Source: Amnibacterium sp. CER49 (GTDB lineage Bacteria; Actinomycetota; Actinomycetes; Actinomycetales; Microbacteriaceae). From it: DNA of 64,000 nucleotides. Where the stretch lies: positions 1,116,001 through 1,180,000 of the forward strand of contig NZ_JARVWQ010000001.1 of the NCBI RefSeq assembly GCF_029846255.1. The letters run 5' to 3'. The notes beneath the pieces were generated by a model, which saw only the letters and a list, made by a program, of their open reading frames with translations, searched no databases and was not told the origin of the DNA. The translations under genes were made by a program, and so were the position numbers. Within the stretch, counting starts at the first letter, position 1. Each line of letters opens with the position of its first letter. Positions 24,429 through 33,047 of the stretch are shown in pieces.

Positions 24429-25340
24429 GTGCCCGTCCTGCTCGTGCTCCTCGCCTCGGCGCTCTTCGGCACCACCGGAACGACGCGCGCGCTCGGGCTG
24501 CCGGACCTCGACCCCGTCGTCACCGGGGCCCTGCGCATCGCGCTCGGCGGCCTGCTGCTCGCGGTAATCGCGCTCGCACGACGGCGGCCCCGGCTCGCCC
24601 TGCCGCCGGGGCGCCCCGTCGCGTGGCGCGCGCTGCTGCTCGTCGCCGCGGGCACGGCGGGCGTCGTCGTCTACCAGCCCGCGTTCTTCGCCGGCGTCCG
24701 CGCGAACGGGGTCGCCGTCGGCACGCTCGTCGCGCTCGGCTCCTCCCCCGTCTTCACCGGGCTCTGGAGCTGGCTCGCCCTGCGTCGCAGGCCCTCCTCG
24801 CGCTGGTTCCTGTGCACCGCGATCGCCGTGCTCGGCGTCGTGCTGCTGAGCGGCCTGCTCGACGGCGGCGCGAGTCCGGTCTCGCCCGCGGGCGCGGTCG
24901 CCTCGCTCGCGGCCGGCGTCGCCTACTCGACGTACACCCTGGGCGTGAAGGGCCTGCTCGACCGCGGCTGGAGCACCACGGCCGCCGTTGGGGCGGTGTT
25001 CGGCACCGCCGGCGTCGTGAGCGCGCTCGAGCTCGCGGTCGTCGGGGACGGCGGGATCACGACGGGTCCCCAGCTGCTCGCCGTGCTCTGGCTCGGGGTG
25101 ATGACGACCACCGCCGCGTACCTGCTCTTCACCCGCGGTCTCGAGCGGCTGCCCGCCGCGACCGTCTCCACGCTGACGCTCGCGGAGCCGGTGGTCGCCG
25201 CCGTGCTCGGCGTGCTCGTGCTCGGCGAGCGGCTCTCGGCGCCCGCGATCGTCGGCGGGCTGCTGCTGCTGCTCGCGCTGTCGCTGCTCGCGCTGCCGCG
25301 TGCGGGAGCGGCCGTGCCGGACGCGCTGCCGACGACGTGA
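24429..25340 (+). CDS. EamA/DMT family transporter
   Basis: 303 residues with about ten membrane segments in two EamA repeats. The first has LLVLLASALFGTTGTTRAL and LRIALGGLLLAVIALA; the second has AAGVAYSTYTLGVKGLLDRGW, TTAAYLLFTRGLERLPAATVS and LAEPVVAAVLGVLVLGERLS, the classic EamA end. Likely exporter of an amino acid, purine or metabolite. GTG 24429 abuts the palindrome. Its TGA overlaps the GntR GTG (GTGA), so exporter and regulator form one unit. Confidence 0.88.
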   Translation: MPVLLVLLASALFGTTGTTRALGLPDLDPVVTGALRIALGGLLLAVIALARRRPRLALPPGRPVAWRALLLVAAGTAGVVVYQPAFFAGVRANGVAVGTLVALGSSPVFTGLWSWLALRRRPSSRWFLCTAIAVLGVVLLSGLLDGGASPVSPAGAVASLAAGVAYSTYTLGVKGLLDRGWSTTAAVGAVFGTAGVVSALELAVVGDGGITTGPQLLAVLWLGVMTTTAAYLLFTRGLERLPAATVSTLTLAEPVVAAVLGVLVLGERLSAPAIVGGLLLLLALSLLALPRAGAAVPDALPTT

Positions 25341-25984
25341 CCGCCTCCCGCGACACCGCGGTGCTGCGCGTCGCCGCCGAGCTGCGGTCGGAGATCCTGA
25401 GCGGTCGCATCGCGCTCGGCAGCCCGTTGCGGGAGGAGCCGCTCGCCGCCCGGTTCGGTGTCTCCCGGCACACGGTGCGCACGGCGCTCGCGAACCTCGC
25501 GGGCACGGGACTCGTGCGCACGGCGCCGTTCGTGGGCGCCCGGGTGCCGCCCTTCGACGAGGCGGAGGCCGCGGCGCTGCAGGACCTCCGCCGGGCGCTC
25601 GAGAGCGAGGCCGCCGACCTGCTCCACCGCCGGTACGGGGGCGCCCCCTGGCCGCAGGCGGTCCTCGCGCCGATCGACGCGGCGCTCGGCCGGCTGCGCG
25701 CCGCGGAGCGCGACGGCGACGAGGCCGAGACCCTGCAGGCGCACAGCGCGGTGCACCGCGCGCTCGTCGCGGCCGCGGGCAGCCCGCGCATCACCCGGGC
25801 CCACGAGCAGCTGAGCGACGAGCTCAGCCTGCTGCTCCTGCACGCCCGTCCCCGCTACGGCGCCGGCGAGCTCGAGCGGCAGCACCGCGCGCTGCTCGCC
25901 GACGTGCAGCGGCTCGGGGCGCCGCCGGTGCGCGAGCACCTCGACGACACCCTCGAGCGGCTCGGCATACCGCGGCAGGCATGA
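25337..25984 (+). CDS. GntR family transcriptional regulator (FadR/FCD type)
   Basis: 215 residues. N-terminal winged helix: LRVAAELRSEILSGRIALGS, REEPLAARFGVSRHTVRTAL and LAGTGLVRTAPFVGARV. The C-terminal helical FCD-type domain (about 85-210) includes LQDLRRALESEAADLL, AHSAVHRALVAAAGSPRI and LERQHRALLADVQ, where histidines could bind a metal. It probably binds the palindrome at 24402-24428 and responds to the exporter's substrate or a catabolite. Confidence 0.9.
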   Translation: MTASRDTAVLRVAAELRSEILSGRIALGSPLREEPLAARFGVSRHTVRTALANLAGTGLVRTAPFVGARVPPFDEAEAAALQDLRRALESEAADLLHRRYGGAPWPQAVLAPIDAALGRLRAAERDGDEAETLQAHSAVHRALVAAAGSPRITRAHEQLSDELSLLLLHARPRYGAGELERQHRALLADVQRLGAPPVREHLDDTLERLGIPRQA

Positions 25985-25993
25985 ACGCCGCCG

Positions 25994-27457
25994 TCAGAAG
26001 GGGTAGCGCTCGATCGACCCCTGCGCCGTGATCCAGCGCGTCTCGGTGAAGGCCTCGGCGTTCGCCTCGAAGCCGCCGAAGCGCACGCCGGTGCCCGAGG
26101 CGGCGACGCCGCCGAAGGGCGCGACGGACTCGTCGTCGACCGTCTGGTCGTTGATGTGCACGATGCCGGAGGGCAGCCGCTCGGCGAGGGACAGCCCGCG
26201 CATGACGTCGCGGGTGAGGATGCCGAGCGAGAGGCCGTACTCGCTGCGGTTCACGACATCGACCAGCTCGTCCTCGGACTCGAACCGCAGCACGGGCGCG
26301 ACCGGTCCGAACACCTCCTCCGCGAACGCCCGGTGGTCCGGCCGCACCTCGGCGAGCACCGTCGGGCGGTAGAAGAGCTCGTCGTACGTGCCGCCCGCGG
26401 CGAGCCGGGCGCCCGCGTCGACCGACGCGGTGACGAGCTCGTGCACGTGGTCGCGCTGGTGCGCGTCGATGATCGGCCCGAGGGCGACGTCGTCGCTGCG
26501 GGGGTCGCCGACGGGCAGGCGGTCGGCGCTCGCCGCGAGCCCGTCGACGTACCGGTCGTACACCGAGGCGTGCACGAGGTGACGGCCGGCGGTCATGCAG
26601 ATCTGGCCCTGGTGCAGGAACGACCCCCACGCGCCGGCGCTCACGGCGGCATCCACGTCGACGTCGTCGAGCACGACGAGCGCGTTGTTGCCGCCGAGCT
26701 CGAGGTGCGCCCGCTTCAGCAGCCGCCCCGCCTGCTCGCCGACGCGCCGACCGGCGGCGGTCGAGCCGGTGAACGAGATCACGCGCACGTCCGGGTGCTC
26801 GACGAGCGCGCCTCCCGCCTCGGCGCCGCCGGGCAGCACCGACAGCACGCCAGCGGGCAGCCCCGCCTGCGCGAGCAGCTCGGCGAGGAACAGGCCGCCG
26901 GTGACGGCGGTGCGCGGATCGGGCTTCAGCACGACGGCGTTGCCGAGCGCGAGCGCCGGGGCCACGCTGCGCGTCGAGAGGATGCCGGGGAAGTTGAAGG
27001 GCGAGATGACGCCGACGACGCCGACCGGCACCCGCTGCGCGAGGCTCAGCCGCGGCTTGGCGGTGCGGAGCACCTGCCCCGTCGGGGCGAGGGCGAGCGC
27101 GGCGGCGAAGTGCAGCTCGCTCACGACGAGCCCGACCTCGAAGGCCGCCTTGCCGCGTGCGGAGCCCGCCTCGCCGACGAGCAGGCCGGCGTACTCGTCG
27201 GCGTTCGCCTCGAGCAGCGCGGCGGCCCGGCGCAGCACGGCCGCGCGCTCGTCGAACGGAGCGGCGGCCCACGCGGGCTGAGCGCGTCGCGCCGCCCGCA
27301 CCGCGCGGTCGACGTCGCTCGCGTCGGCGAGGCCCACCGTGCCGAGGCTCGAGCCGTCCGACGGGCAGACGACGTCGCGGGTGACGCCGGACCCGGTCGT
27401 CCACTCGCCTGCCAGGAAGAGGCGCTCGCTGCGGGCGCCCAGATCGAGAAGTGCCAT
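25994..27457 (-). CDS. Aldehyde dehydrogenase, benzaldehyde/vanillin dehydrogenase-like
   Basis: 487 residues with ATG 27457, which has GGAG eight bases upstream; the frame is open to 27496. Catalytic elements are VISPFNFPGILSTRSVAPALALGNAVVLKP (split over two strands), LELGGNNALVVLD (general base Glu) and LHQGQICMTAGR with the nucleophilic Cys. EEVFGPVAPVLRF and GIVHINDQTVDDE are typical of NAD-dependent benzaldehyde/vanillin-type enzymes. Oxidises an aldehyde to acid in the cytosol. Alone on its strand here, convergent with GntR, 10 bases apart. Confidence 0.88.
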   Translation of the reverse strand: MALLDLGARSERLFLAGEWTTGSGVTRDVVCPSDGSSLGTVGLADASDVDRAVRAARRAQPAWAAAPFDERAAVLRRAAALLEANADEYAGLLVGEAGSARGKAAFEVGLVVSELHFAAALALAPTGQVLRTAKPRLSLAQRVPVGVVGVISPFNFPGILSTRSVAPALALGNAVVLKPDPRTAVTGGLFLAELLAQAGLPAGVLSVLPGGAEAGGALVEHPDVRVISFTGSTAAGRRVGEQAGRLLKRAHLELGGNNALVVLDDVDVDAAVSAGAWGSFLHQGQICMTAGRHLVHASVYDRYVDGLAASADRLPVGDPRSDDVALGPIIDAHQRDHVHELVTASVDAGARLAAGGTYDELFYRPTVLAEVRPDHRAFAEEVFGPVAPVLRFESEDELVDVVNRSEYGLSLGILTRDVMRGLSLAERLPSGIVHINDQTVDDESVAPFGGVAASGTGVRFGGFEANAEAFTETRWITAQGSIERYPF

Positions 27458-27563
27458 GCCGTGCTCCATCGCGTCGGGACGTGCGGACGCTAGCAAGACC
27501 GGATGGGGAGGGGCCGACGGGAGCGGGACCCCTGCCGGTCGCTTCGAAGGCCGGCCGGGGTGC

Positions 27564-28730
27564 TCAGGCGGATGCGGCGGACGCGAAACGGGCGGGGTCG
27601 AGGAAGCCGAGCTCCAGCCCCGGCGCGCGTCCGGTCGCGAGGTCGGCGAGCGCCTCGCCGAGCGCGGGCACGAACTTGAAGGCGTGCCCGGAGCAGCCCG
27701 TGGCGACCACGACGCCCGGTGCCCCCGGCAGCGGGCCCAGCAGGAAGTCGCCGTCGGGGCTCATCGTATAGAGGCAGGTGACCGCGGAGAGCAGGGGCCC
27801 CGCGGCCTCGGGCAGCACCCGCTCGAGCGCCGCGCGCAGCTCGGCGACCTCCTCGGGACGCACGACGCGGTCCACGCCCTCCGGCGTCGTGTCCTCGCCG
27901 CCGTCGTGGCGCCCGATGCGCACGCCGTGCCCCGGCAGGAAGGGGAAGCCGTAGAAGAGGCCTGCCGCGTCGCTCAGCACGAAGCCCGGCAGCGCGGCGG
28001 GACCGAGCGCTGCGGGATCGCGCGGGGTGAAGTGGGCGACGACCTTGCGGCGCGCGACGATCGGCAGCCCCGCATCGGCGAGCAGCCCGGGCGCCCAGGG
28101 CCCGGCCGCGACGACCACCGCGCGGGCGCGGTAGCGGCGGGCCGTGGTGACGACGACCGGCTCGTCGCCGGGCTCGATCGCGACCACCCGGTCGGCGCGG
28201 AGCTCGGCGCCGGCCGCTCCGGCGAGACGGAGCTGGGCGCGGACCGTCGCCTCCGGATCGACGAATCCGGCGTCGCGCTCGAGCACCGCCTGCCAGTCGT
28301 CGCCGAGCCGCACCGCGGGGTATCGGCGGCGGACCTCGCCCGCGGCGAGCGCCTCGACCGGCAGCCCGTGCCGCTCGGCGGCGCCGAGCACGGCCGGCAC
28401 GACACCCCTCGGGTCGTCGGGGGCGGCGAGCGTGAGGACGCCCGCCGGCGTGAGCAGCCGCTCCCCTGCAGCCGCTTCGAGGTCGTGCCACAGCCGCCAG
28501 GCGCGCGCGGCGAGCGGCACGTAGGCCGGGTCCTCGAAGTACGCCTGCCGCACGAGCCGGGCGGCCCCGTGCGAGCTGCCGTCGCGGTGCCCGGCCGACC
28601 GGGGGTCGAGCCCGAGGACCGTCTCCCCGCGCGCGGCCAGCGCGTGCGCCGCGGCGGAGCCGATGCCGCCGAGGCCGACGACGACGACGCCGTCCACCCG
28701 CTGCTCCGTCACGGCGGACGCGCCGCTCAC
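27564..28730 (-). CDS. Monomeric sarcosine oxidase/N-methyltryptophan oxidase-like FAD enzyme
   Basis: 388 residues, normal for SoxA/MTOX. DGVVVVGLGGIGSAAAHALA is the FAD motif, SSHGAARLVRQAYFEDPAYV is the diagnostic N-terminal block, and GCSGHAFKFVPALGEALADL contains the covalent-FAD cysteine (Cys346). Oxidises N-methyl or cyclic amino acids, giving peroxide. GTG 28730 overlaps the stop of the ABC permease (GTGA). That coupling suggests the MetNIQ-type transporter brings in its substrate, rather than methionine. Confidence 0.88.
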   Translation of the reverse strand: MSGASAVTEQRVDGVVVVGLGGIGSAAAHALAARGETVLGLDPRSAGHRDGSSHGAARLVRQAYFEDPAYVPLAARAWRLWHDLEAAAGERLLTPAGVLTLAAPDDPRGVVPAVLGAAERHGLPVEALAAGEVRRRYPAVRLGDDWQAVLERDAGFVDPEATVRAQLRLAGAAGAELRADRVVAIEPGDEPVVVTTARRYRARAVVVAAGPWAPGLLADAGLPIVARRKVVAHFTPRDPAALGPAALPGFVLSDAAGLFYGFPFLPGHGVRIGRHDGGEDTTPEGVDRVVRPEEVAELRAALERVLPEAAGPLLSAVTCLYTMSPDGDFLLGPLPGAPGVVVATGCSGHAFKFVPALGEALADLATGRAPGLELGFLDPARFASAASA

Positions 28731-29386
28731 CGGCGCAGCGCCAGCCGCGCGAGGCGGTTGCCGACGAGCTGCCCGATCTGCACGAGCACGATGATCGTCG
28801 CGACCGTGATGTAGACGACGGGCCAGTCGTAGCGCTGCGACCCGTACGTGACGGCGAAGTCACCGAGGCCGCCGCCGCCGATGAGGCCCACCTGCGCCGA
28901 CATGTCGACGATCCCGACGAAGAGGAACGTGTAGCCGAGGATGAGCGGACCGAGCCCCTCGGGGATCAGCACGGTCGCGATGGTGCGCAGCGGCGATGCG
29001 CCCGCCGCTCGCGCGGCCTCGAGCACGCCGGGGTCCACGGCGACGAGGCTCTGCTCGACGATGCGCGAGACGGCGAACGCCGCCGCGAGCGACAGGGCGA
29101 AGGTCGCGGCGGCCGGGCCGAGGTAGGTGCCGAGCACCCCGATCGTCACGGGTGCGATCGCGATGACGAAGATCACGAACGGGATCGGCCGCACGATGTT
29201 CACGACGACGTTCAGCACCGCGAACAGCACGGGGTTCGACAGCAGGCCGCCCCTGCGGGTCACCGCGAGCGCGACGCCGAGCACGAGGCCGAGCGCGCCC
29301 GCGACCACGAGCGAGACGAGCACGATGAAGAGCGTCTGCCCGATCGCGGTGAGGTAGGTGGGCAGGTCGGCGAGGAACCCGTTCAT
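28727..29386 (-). CDS. metI: ABC transporter permease, MetI family
   Basis: 219 residues, five to six TM helices. TLFIVLVSLVVAGALGLVLGVAL, IVRPIPFVIFVIAIAP, the EAA loop VLEAARAAGASPLRTIATVLIPE (E-A-A-x3-G) and GFVDMSAQ-like GIVDMSAQVGLIGGGGLGDFAV are typical of MetI. Membrane channel of an NLPA-type amino-acid importer. ATG overlaps the MetN stop (ATGA). Confidence 0.9.
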   Translation of the reverse strand: MNGFLADLPTYLTAIGQTLFIVLVSLVVAGALGLVLGVALAVTRRGGLLSNPVLFAVLNVVVNIVRPIPFVIFVIAIAPVTIGVLGTYLGPAAATFALSLAAAFAVSRIVEQSLVAVDPGVLEAARAAGASPLRTIATVLIPEGLGPLILGYTFLFVGIVDMSAQVGLIGGGGLGDFAVTYGSQRYDWPVVYITVATIIVLVQIGQLVGNRLARLALRR

Positions 29387-30402
29387 CCGGCGGCCTCCTC
29401 CTCGACGGCGATGCCGGCCCCGCGCAGCTCGGCGAGCGCCTCGTCGACCGCGGCGCCGGGGCCGTCGAGCGCGTACGTGAGGGCGCCCACCGATCGGTCG
29501 CCGAGCTCGGAGATGCCGCCGAACACGAGCTCGTTCGACAGGCGGCGCTTCGCGAAGGCGTCGGAGACCGTGGCGGTGAATCCGGGCCGGTCGGCGACGC
29601 GGACCGTGACGAGCCGGCCGCGGTGCGCCGAGCGCAGCCGGTCGAGGGTCGCGCCGGTCGGCCGGTCGTGGAGCACGCTCCGCACGAAGCGCGCCGCCGC
29701 CGGCGTCGCCGGGGCGCTGAAGACGTCGACGAGCGAGCCGCGCTCGACGATGCGGCCCGCCTCCATCACGACCACCTGCTGCGCCACCGCCTTCACCGCC
29801 TCCATCTCGTGGGTGATGAGCACGATGGTGATGCCGAGCTCGCGGTTCACCCGCTTCAGCAGCGCGAGCACGTCGGCCGTCGTCTCGGGGTCGAGCGCGC
29901 TCGTCGCCTCGTCCGCGAGCAGCAGCCGCGGGCTCGTCGCGAGCGCCCGGGCGATGCCGACCCGCTGCTTCTGCCCGCCGGAGAGCTGCTCGGGGTGGGC
30001 GTGGGCCTTGTCGAGCAGGCCGACGAAGTCGAGCACCCGGGCGACGCGTGCATCGCGCTCGGTCCTCGAGACGCCGGCCACGCGGAGCGGGTACGCGACG
30101 TTGCCCGCGACGGTGCGCGCCCGGAACAGGTTGAACTGCTGGAAGATCATCCCGATGTCCCGCCGCACCCGGCGCAGCTCGCGCTCCGGCAGCGCGGAGA
30201 TCTCGGCGTCGCCGACGAGCACCCGGCCCGTCGTGGGCTGCTCGAGCCCGTTCATGAGGCGGACGAGGGTGCTCTTGCCGGCGCCCGAGTAGCCGATCAC
30301 CCCGAGCACGCCGCCCTCCTCGACCTCGAGGCTCACGTCGTCGAGCGCGACGAGGTCGCCGAAGCGCTTCGTCACGTGCTCGACCCGGACCGCCGCGGTC
30401 AT
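29383..30402 (-). CDS. metN: ABC transporter ATP-binding protein, MetN family
   Basis: 339 residues. Walker A GYSGAGKSTLVR (near 37-48), Q-loop FQQFNLF, signature LSGGQKQRVGIARAL, Walker B LLLADEATSALD and H-loop LITHEME. The C-terminal NIL-type regulatory domain (about 260-339) is present, as in methionine importers. ATG 30402 is preceded by GAGGGGAGC. The longer open frame upstream was rejected because it lacks similarity and a ribosome site. Drives the importer with MetI and the downstream-labelled binding protein at 30467-31426. Confidence 0.92.
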   Translation of the reverse strand: MTAAVRVEHVTKRFGDLVALDDVSLEVEEGGVLGVIGYSGAGKSTLVRLMNGLEQPTTGRVLVGDAEISALPERELRRVRRDIGMIFQQFNLFRARTVAGNVAYPLRVAGVSRTERDARVARVLDFVGLLDKAHAHPEQLSGGQKQRVGIARALATSPRLLLADEATSALDPETTADVLALLKRVNRELGITIVLITHEMEAVKAVAQQVVVMEAGRIVERGSLVDVFSAPATPAAARFVRSVLHDRPTGATLDRLRSAHRGRLVTVRVADRPGFTATVSDAFAKRRLSNELVFGGISELGDRSVGALTYALDGPGAAVDEALAELRGAGIAVEEEAAG

Positions 30403-30466
30403 GCTGCTCCCCTCGCACGGGTGCGGTCCGGCGTCGCCGCCGGACCGCACCCTCCCTGCCGTGCCG

Positions 30467-31426
30467 CTACTGGGCGGCCTTCGCGTCCGACTCGACCTTC
30501 GCGAGCGTCGACTGCAGCCGCTTCGGGCTCCAGGTCTCGAAGACCGCGGTGCCGCCGTTCTCCTTCTCGACGAGCGCCTTGACCGCGGGGGCCTGGTAGA
30601 GCGCCGCCAGCTTCTGGTACAGCCCCTTCGATGCGTCGGCCTTGCGGGCGACGAACGCGTTCACGTACGGGGCCGCCGAGGCCGACTTCGGGTCGTCCTG
30701 CGCGATCGCCTGCGCGCCGGTGAGGCCGGCGTCGATGGCGTAGTTCTTGTTCACGATGGCGGCGGCGACCGAGCCGTTCTTCACGGCGTTCGCCGTCTGC
30801 GAGGCGTCGATCGGCTGCACCTGGATCTTCGACGAGGTGATGTCCTTCGTGGTCGAGAAGGCCGTGCCGCCCCCCTTCAGCGTGAGCAGCTTCGCGCTCT
30901 GCAGCACGAGCAGGCCGCGGGCCTCGTTCACCGCGTCGTTCGGGATCGCGACCTTCGCGTCCTTCGGCAGCGCGGACGGCGACGAGTACTTCGTCGAGTA
31001 GAGCGGCAGCGGGTAGATCGCCGTGGCGCCGATCGGCTGGAGGTCGTCCTTGCTCGTCACGTTGTAGTTCGCGAGGTACTGCAGGTGCTGGAACTCGTTG
31101 AGGTCCGTCTGCCCCTGCGACAGCGCGGGGTTCGGCTGGCTGTAGTCGGTGAAGTTCACGAGCTTCACGGTCACGCCGAGCCGCTGCTTCGCGAGCGCGA
31201 TGAACGGCTTCCAGTGCGGCTGCGCGATGTCGGCGACGCCGATCGTCACCGTCTTGTCAGGCGCTCCGGCGGCGGACTGGCGACCGACGACCGCGACCCC
31301 GACGGCGACGGCGGCGACGACCACCGCGGCGGCGGCGACGACCGCGATCACCGGACCGCGGCGACGGGCCCTCGTGGGGAGCTGCGGGGCGGGATCGGAC
31401 GGGGTGCTGCTGCGGGGGTCGCTCAT
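30467..31426 (-). CDS. metQ: NLPA/MetQ family substrate-binding protein without a lipobox
   Basis: 319 residues. The binding domain (about 60-319) is clear: KTVTIGVADIAQPHWKPFI, VNFTDYSQPNPALSQGQTDLNEFQHLQYL, VAIPNDAVNEARGLLVLQ and PYVNAFVARK. Residues 26-50 form a single hydrophobic anchor (VIAVVAAAAVVVAAVAVG), preceded by a 24-residue positive cytosolic tail. There is no cysteine at the expected lipoprotein cleavage site, so it is probably held by this helix rather than by lipid. First gene of the importer operon. No SAM or T-box riboswitch was recognised in the 130 bases upstream. Confidence 0.9.
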   Translation of the reverse strand: MSDPRSSTPSDPAPQLPTRARRRGPVIAVVAAAAVVVAAVAVGVAVVGRQSAAGAPDKTVTIGVADIAQPHWKPFIALAKQRLGVTVKLVNFTDYSQPNPALSQGQTDLNEFQHLQYLANYNVTSKDDLQPIGATAIYPLPLYSTKYSSPSALPKDAKVAIPNDAVNEARGLLVLQSAKLLTLKGGGTAFSTTKDITSSKIQVQPIDASQTANAVKNGSVAAAIVNKNYAIDAGLTGAQAIAQDDPKSASAAPYVNAFVARKADASKGLYQKLAALYQAPAVKALVEKENGGTAVFETWSPKRLQSTLAKVESDAKAAQ

Positions 31427-31557
31427 CGTGGCCTCTGCTCGTTCGGGACGTCGGTGGGGCGCGGCCGTTCGGTGCGCCCGGACCACCGTGCAGGGCGATG
31501 GGGCCGCGCGCCGAATCCGTGTTGCGGAATGCGACGCCGGATGACCGCGGGCGACGC

Positions 31558-31839
31558 TCAGCCGCGGGGCGGGAGCTCGAGCGCGTTCCACTCCTGCACG
31601 GGCAGCGGCTCGGCGAGCCCCTCGAGCACGAACGGGTCGTGCTGCGGGAACGCCTCGGCCGCCGCGCGGGTGCGGAAGACGGCCAGCGAGCCGCTGCCGG
31701 GTGCAGGCAGGAGCGGTCCGATCAGCAGCAGGTCGCCGCCGACGGCGACCTCGTCGAGGTAGGCGCGGTGGCGCGGGTACACCTCCGGCACCCGGCTCGC
31801 GGCGCCGGGGACGATGTCGTAGCGCAGCAGGTACAGCAC
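31558..31839 (-). CDS. YciI family protein
   Basis: 93 residues, dimeric alpha/beta barrel of the YCII type. LYLLRYDIVPGA, HRAYLDEVAVGGDLLLIGPLL, LAVFRTRAAAEAFPQHDPFVLEG contain the conserved His-Asp pair of the family. The start is GTG 31839; longer open sequence upstream is alanine/arginine-rich and unlike a protein of this family. Possible small dehydrochlorinase-like or regulatory protein; function not known. It faces the cysteine-rich small gene across about 175 bases. Confidence 0.8.
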   Translation of the reverse strand: MLYLLRYDIVPGAASRVPEVYPRHRAYLDEVAVGGDLLLIGPLLPAPGSGSLAVFRTRAAAEAFPQHDPFVLEGLAEPLPVQEWNALELPPRG

Positions 31840-32015
31840 GGGCGCCAGTGTGGCAGCGCGGCCGCCCGGCCGCCGCGCGCCCCGGTGCGAACAGTCGGCA
31901 CGCCGTGCGTCGCGCCGCCGCGGCGGGAGGGCGGGAGCCGCGTACGCTGATCCCCCGCAGCCGCCCGCCGGACCGGGCGCCGCTGCTGCAGCGACCGAGC
32001 CGAGGAGGCCGATCC

Positions 32016-32369
32016 GTGCGAGCCGTCCGCGCGACCGAGCCCCGCCATGCGCAGGGCCGGCCCGGCGTCGTCGCACCGCCCGTCTGCGGCTGCAACCACC
32101 ACACGCGCCACGGCGACGCGGACGAGCCGGCCGCCTACGTCGTGCACGCCCGCTGCCCCAGCTGCCGCGAGGAGGACGTGCTGCTGCTCTGCCAGTCGTC
32201 CGTCCTCACCGTGTTCAGCGTCCCCGTCGGGCTCGCGAGCATCGAGTGCATCGTCTGCGGGGCGACGGCGCCGGTCCGCGAGTTCTGGACGGCGATCGAG
32301 GCCGTCAGCGAGGCGAGCGGCGGTCTGCGCACCACCTGCCGGCCCGGCCGCGCCTGCGTCGGCTGCTGA
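32016..32369 (+). CDS. Cysteine-rich small protein, probable zinc-binding
   Basis: 117 residues from GTG 32016, which has GAGGAGG eight bases upstream. Cysteine pairs occur in VCGCNHHTRH, ARCPSCREED, SIECIVCGA and the C-terminal TCRPGRACVGC. The second and third CxxC pairs form a plausible zinc ribbon; the first and last could bind a second ion. Between them is LLLCQSSVLTVFSVPVG. No known family recognised and no signal peptide. Confidence 0.65.
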   Translation: MRAVRATEPRHAQGRPGVVAPPVCGCNHHTRHGDADEPAAYVVHARCPSCREEDVLLLCQSSVLTVFSVPVGLASIECIVCGATAPVREFWTAIEAVSEASGGLRTTCRPGRACVGC

Positions 32370-32410
32370 CCGGTTCGTGCCGCTGCGGCACCGGGAGGAC
32401 ACTGGCCGCC

Positions 32411-32644
32411 ATGGCCAGTGACACGAGCGTGACCCTGATGCTCGACTCCGCATCCCTCTTCGCGGCCCTGCAGCGGGAGGCGGGTGCGTGGCGGCTGCAG
32501 GACCACGAGTTCGACCCGCAGTCCGACGAGCTGCGGATGGTCTACGACCGGGGAGGGACGGGCCGCATCGCGCTGACGGTGGCGTTCGAGCTCGACGAGC
32601 AGCAGGTGGGCCGCATCCTCGAGGCCGCCCGCGCGGCGTCATGA
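32411..32644 (+). CDS. Hypothetical protein (77 aa)
   Basis: ATG 32411. MASDTSVTLMLDSASLFAAL, then WRLQDHEFDPQSDELRMVYDRGG and ALTVAFELDEQQVGRILEAA. Two strand-helix units, acidic, no signal or membrane segment. Not recognised. It is 41 bases downstream of the cysteine-rich gene and could be cotranscribed. The convergent paralogue of the 5862 gene begins 20 bases further. Confidence 0.6.
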   Translation: MASDTSVTLMLDSASLFAALQREAGAWRLQDHEFDPQSDELRMVYDRGGTGRIALTVAFELDEQQVGRILEAARAAS

Positions 32645-32663
32645 GCCCTCTTGCGCCGGCGCG

Positions 32664-32978
32664 CTACGACGCCACGGCCTCGGCCCCGAGCGGCGGCACG
32701 ACCGCTCCCGTGTAGGCGTCGAGCCGCCCGCGGAGGTAGCGCTCGGCAGAGCCGTTGTCGGGCTCCGGGCCGTCGCCGGCGTCCTCGGCGAGCAGCTGGG
32801 TGCCGGCGTTCAGGAGCAGCGCGATCGACACCCGGGCCTCCTGGTCCTCGTCGAGCGCGGCGAGCCGGACGATGTCCGAGCCCCGGATGCGGCCGAGCAG
32901 CGCCGCGTACTCGAGCACGAGCGCGGCGACGCCGTTCCCGACGAGGAACGACCGCTGGGCGACGGTGAGACGCTGCAT
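32664..32978 (-). CDS. Conserved small protein, paralogue of 5862-6176
   Basis: 104 residues, same length as its paralogue 26 kb away. Shared blocks: RSFLVGNGVAALVLEYAA, GSDIVRLAALDEDQEA, ALLLNAGTQLLAEDAG and PEPDNGSAERYL. Start ATG 32978. No catalytic motif, signal peptide or membrane segment. Here it stands alone, without a neighbouring MG(T/A)LLYDG gene. Function unknown. Confidence 0.75.
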   Translation of the reverse strand: MQRLTVAQRSFLVGNGVAALVLEYAALLGRIRGSDIVRLAALDEDQEARVSIALLLNAGTQLLAEDAGDGPEPDNGSAERYLRGRLDAYTGAVVPPLGAEAVAS

Positions 32979-33047
32979 CCGAGCACGCTAGGCAGGTGGG
33001 CGCGCCCGTGGGCGACCCTTGACAACGGTGCGGGAGTGCGCGTCGGC

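Noticed and set aside
31427-31557. SAM or other riboswitch before the metQ-like gene
   Set aside because: No S-box, SAM-II, SAM-IV or T-box core recognisable in the 130 bases.
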